DNA of 64,000 nucleotides from JAJDOD01 sp050299835. GTDB lineage: Bacteria; Pseudomonadota; Alphaproteobacteria; Rhodobacterales; Rhodobacteraceae. Under the pieces are notes generated by a model. It worked only from the letters and a program-made list of their open reading frames with translations. It had not been told where the DNA came from and made no database searches. Numbering within the stretch: the stretch's first letter is position 1; every line of letters starts with the position of its first letter. Made by a program: the position numbers and the translations under genes. Location: NCBI GenBank assembly GCA_050299835.1, contig JBNKWP010000007.1, forward strand, positions 91,182-155,181, given 5' to 3'. Below, piece by piece: positions 62,238 to 64,000 of the stretch.

Positions 62238-63004
62238 GACCGCTCCCATTCCTCGCGCATTTTTTCTCCGATGAAACAGTCATAGCCATCCATCCGCCAT
62301 CCCGACCGGGCGACCGGAACGACCTCCGGCGGGCCGACCAGTTCCAACACGATCTTGCGACGAACGGCCAGCGGGAACTCCTTCCAGTCGGTCACCGGGA
62401 TAACGAAGGCGCCGGGGCCGCCGATCACGCAGGATTCGTAATAGAGGTCAAGGTCATCGAGATCCCAGAAGCTGCCGCCATCCACCGTCATCAGCGGCAA
62501 ACCGTTGATGACATGGCCCTTCGCGACGGCCTCGTCGCGGGCCGCTTCGACCGAACCGCCCTGGTTGTTGGGACCGTCGCCGGAGACGTCGATCACTTTC
62601 CGCAGCCCCTCAAACTCGTTGGCCTCAAGGTCCTCCATAGCGAAACGGATCGCGCCCGTGATGGAGGTTCTGCGCATCCCGAATGAAAACTCTGCGGTCA
62701 GTTTCTCTGAAATCGCCTCCGCCGCCGCCCGGCTGTCCACCAGTGTCCAGGGAACGACGACGCGGTTCGAGCCGACCCCGGCCCATTCCACGTAAGTCAG
62801 TGCGATGCGACCGGTGAACCCGTTGAGGATCGCATTCACCACTTCGTCGGAAGAAATCGCTTGCGCATATCCGCGCCGCTGGATCTCAAGCTCCATCGGC
62901 CCCATCGACCGGGAGACATCCACCATCAGCGCAAGTTCCACATCCACCTCCGTCGCGCGGAGGGGCGAGGCGAAGAACAAGCCAAGGCAGAACAGCCAGC
63001 GCAT
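62222..63004 (-). CDS. DUF1194 family VWA-like secreted protein
   Basis: A 260-residue protein. A signal peptide (residues about 1-17, ending SPLRA) precedes a von Willebrand factor A-like domain with an intact metal site DVSRSM, and DVSGDGPNNQGG further on, both typical of DUF1194. It probably binds a divalent metal in the periplasm or outside. Start ATG 63004 is set by the signal peptide; a longer frame is rejected. Function unknown. Confidence 0.85.
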   Translation of the reverse strand: MRWLFCLGLFFASPLRATEVDVELALMVDVSRSMGPMELEIQRRGYAQAISSDEVVNAILNGFTGRIALTYVEWAGVGSNRVVVPWTLVDSRAAAEAISEKLTAEFSFGMRRTSITGAIRFAMEDLEANEFEGLRKVIDVSGDGPNNQGGSVEAARDEAVAKGHVINGLPLMTVDGGSFWDLDDLDLYYESCVIGGPGAFVIPVTDWKEFPLAVRRKIVLELVGPPEVVPVARSGWRMDGYDCFIGEKMREEWERSYNEF

Positions 63005-63107
63005 GAGGCAAGCATGGCACAGAGTGACGTTTCGTCCAGTCCGAACTTGCCGGATCGTGCCCGACGCGCAAAGATGTGATGGGGGAAGGGCAGAAAAGGG
63101 CAGGAAC

Positions 63108-63440
63108 ATGCTCGGAAAACATGCAGTTCTCGGTGGTCTGGCGACCGCGCTACTGGGGTGGCGGCTGGCTGATCCCAAAGGGTCTTACGCCGCGCTTTAC
63201 GATGCCTCCCACTATCTTACCGACGCCGTCGCGGGGTATGAGGTGCTGACACGCTTCATCTCTCTGGTTCTTGTCGATCAGTTCAACGGGCTGATGCTGG
63301 GCGTCGCGGTGACGGCGTTCTTCTATGTGGCGCTGGGCGCAGTTCGCCGGGCGGCGACATGGCCGATGCGGTATCGCAAGCGGACCCGAGTGCCGCTTAC
63401 CCGCTATGCCGTGCCGAAGCGGATGGCGCGGGCCGGTTGA
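63108..63440 (+). CDS. Small membrane protein of unknown function
   Basis: A 110-residue protein with a weak N-terminal hydrophobic stretch and one clear membrane segment (NGLMLGVAVTAFFYVALGAV, about residues 63-82), followed by a very basic tail (MRYRKRTRVPLTRY). ATG 63108 has GGCAGGA upstream. It is divergent from the DUF1194 gene. No family recognised. Confidence 0.6.
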   Translation: MLGKHAVLGGLATALLGWRLADPKGSYAALYDASHYLTDAVAGYEVLTRFISLVLVDQFNGLMLGVAVTAFFYVALGAVRRAATWPMRYRKRTRVPLTRYAVPKRMARAG

Positions 63441-63513
63441 AGGCGCATCGTCTGCATCAACGGGCTGAAATCCCGATATTGCGGGCGCACTTGGAATAAC
63501 GCGATCAACCCCG

Positions 63514-63541
63514 TTGACACCTGCGACGCTTGGCGATAATT
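63514..63541 (+). promoter_or_regulatory. Promoter of tRNA-Leu
   Basis: A consensus -35 TTGACA (63514-63519) is followed after 15-16 bases by GATAAT/ATAATT (63535-63541). Transcription would begin shortly before the mature tRNA end at 63560. Confidence 0.7.
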
Positions 63542-63559
63542 CGCAGCTTCACGACACCT

Positions 63560-63646
63560 GCCCAGGTGGCGGAATTGGTAGACGCGCCAGCTTCAGGTGC
63601 TGGTGTCTGTATGGACGTGGAGGTTCGAGTCCTCTCCTGGGCACCA
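63560..63646 (+). tRNA. tRNA-Leu (anticodon CAG)
   Basis: An 87-base class II tRNA with CCA encoded. The acceptor arms GCCCAGG (63560-63566) and CCTGGGC (63636-63642) pair perfectly. The anticodon stem CCAGC/GCTGG encloses the loop TTCAGGT with CAG at 63594-63596. A long variable arm and the T-loop GTTCGAGTC are present. It reads CTG codons. Confidence 0.97.
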
Positions 63647-63666
63647 ATCATCCAGAACAAGTTTTC

Positions 63667-63694
63667 TAAAATCCATTGAAATTAAATGGTTTTT
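63667..63694 (+). terminator. Terminator of tRNA-Leu
   Basis: A stem centred on CCATT (63673-63677) and AATGG (63685-63689), extended by A/T pairs, is followed by a run of T to 63694, 20 bases after the tRNA. Confidence 0.75.
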
Positions 63695-64000
63695 AGGGTG
63701 TGCAGGTGGTTATAGATGACCGCCCGCTCCCAAGAATCCGCATCCATTCTTGGCTGCGGAACCGGGTACCAGCATGAACGATCCGAAGTTCTGATCCGGT
63801 ACCAAGTTCGGCTCTCTCTGACCCGAAGATTCGTACGGCGAAAAGAGAGATAAGGCCTTTCGGCTGATGGATGGTTCGGATTTTGACTCTGAGTGCGGTT
63901 TCCCTTTGCGTCATGGGCGCTGTCCTTGCTCGCGACGGGTTGCGTTCATCGATTGTTAAGGGCGGCGGCCGGTGGGGATGTTGCGTTTTGTACCACTTTG
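63695..64000. other. Structured non-coding region after tRNA-Leu
   Basis: About 300 bases with no convincing gene. It contains an 8-bp inverted repeat CCAAGAAT/ATTCTTGG (63730-63753), two GGTACC palindromes about 40 bases apart (near 63766 and 63801), and repeated AAGTTC words. A 73-codon minus-strand frame here looks non-coding. It may be an untranslated region, a small RNA, or a remnant of an element inserted next to the tRNA. Confidence 0.4.

Noticed and set aside
63693..63914. Open frame of 73 codons on the minus strand after tRNA-Leu
   Set aside because: It has no recognised motif, a non-coding feel, and overlaps inverted repeats; no ribosome site is visible.

Overview
The window looks like the chromosome of a marine alphaproteobacterium of the Rhodobacterales (Roseobacter group). 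The signs are moderately high GC, a VPLPA-CTERM type sorting tail, many CUT1/CUT2 sugar importers with LacI regulators, a DUF1194 protein and a 1151-residue-class SMC. This assignment is an inference from gene content; no rRNA is present. Coding is dense on both strands, with one tRNA (Leu-CAG) near the right end and no insertion sequence, phage or CRISPR array.

Layout. 1-2000: the end of a PhoQ-like sensor kinase and a VPLPA-CTERM protein. 2078-4671: a lipid operon (PlsC-like acyltransferase, CdsA-like cytidylyltransferase, small membrane protein, CDP-alcohol phosphatidyltransferase). 4668-14311: a sugar locus with two complete CUT2 importers, an NAD-dependent epimerase, a shikimate-dehydrogenase-like enzyme and a LacI regulator. 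Two copies of a palindrome (core CTAATATTA) sit at its two promoters. 14579-15429: two tandem paralogous 81-residue membrane proteins, each with the same promoter-like box and hairpin. 15684-19988: an AMP-ligase, GNAT and acyl-carrier-protein trio followed by a HugZ-like protein and an SbmA/BacA peptide transporter.

20085-31963: a signalling island. It holds a dynamin-like protein with an eroded P-loop, a PP2C phosphatase, an FHA protein, two paralogous membrane Ser/Thr kinases with PDZ-like ectodomains, a small secreted protein, a phosphate-binding-protein/OmpA fusion and a secreted PilJ/Cache protein with no output domain. It resembles the kinase-phosphatase-FHA module of type VI secretion but has no secretion genes.

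32054-33127: an EEP-family nuclease/phosphatase. 33228-45154: a 12 kb minus-strand carbohydrate operon with a CUT1 importer carrying two ATPases and a tiny membrane protein (layout like the GlpSTPQ glycerol importers), a dihydroxyacetone-kinase-family kinase, a LacI regulator, two TIM-barrel isomerases and a Gfo/Idh/MocA dehydrogenase. Upstream lie two LacI-type operators exactly 30 bp apart, and beyond them ribulose-phosphate epimerase is divergently encoded.

45551-64000: mostly housekeeping genes. These include rpe, a TauE/SafE permease, SMC, a divergent pair encoding the two halves of MnmC as separate proteins, a DMT exporter, a glutamate-receptor-like ion channel lacking the potassium filter, MlaC/MlaA, RidA, a glycerophosphodiesterase, a COG3146 acyltransferase, a pterin dehydratase, MscS, a peroxiredoxin, a ferredoxin-reductase-like flavoprotein, RsmD, a DUF1194 protein and tRNA-Leu.
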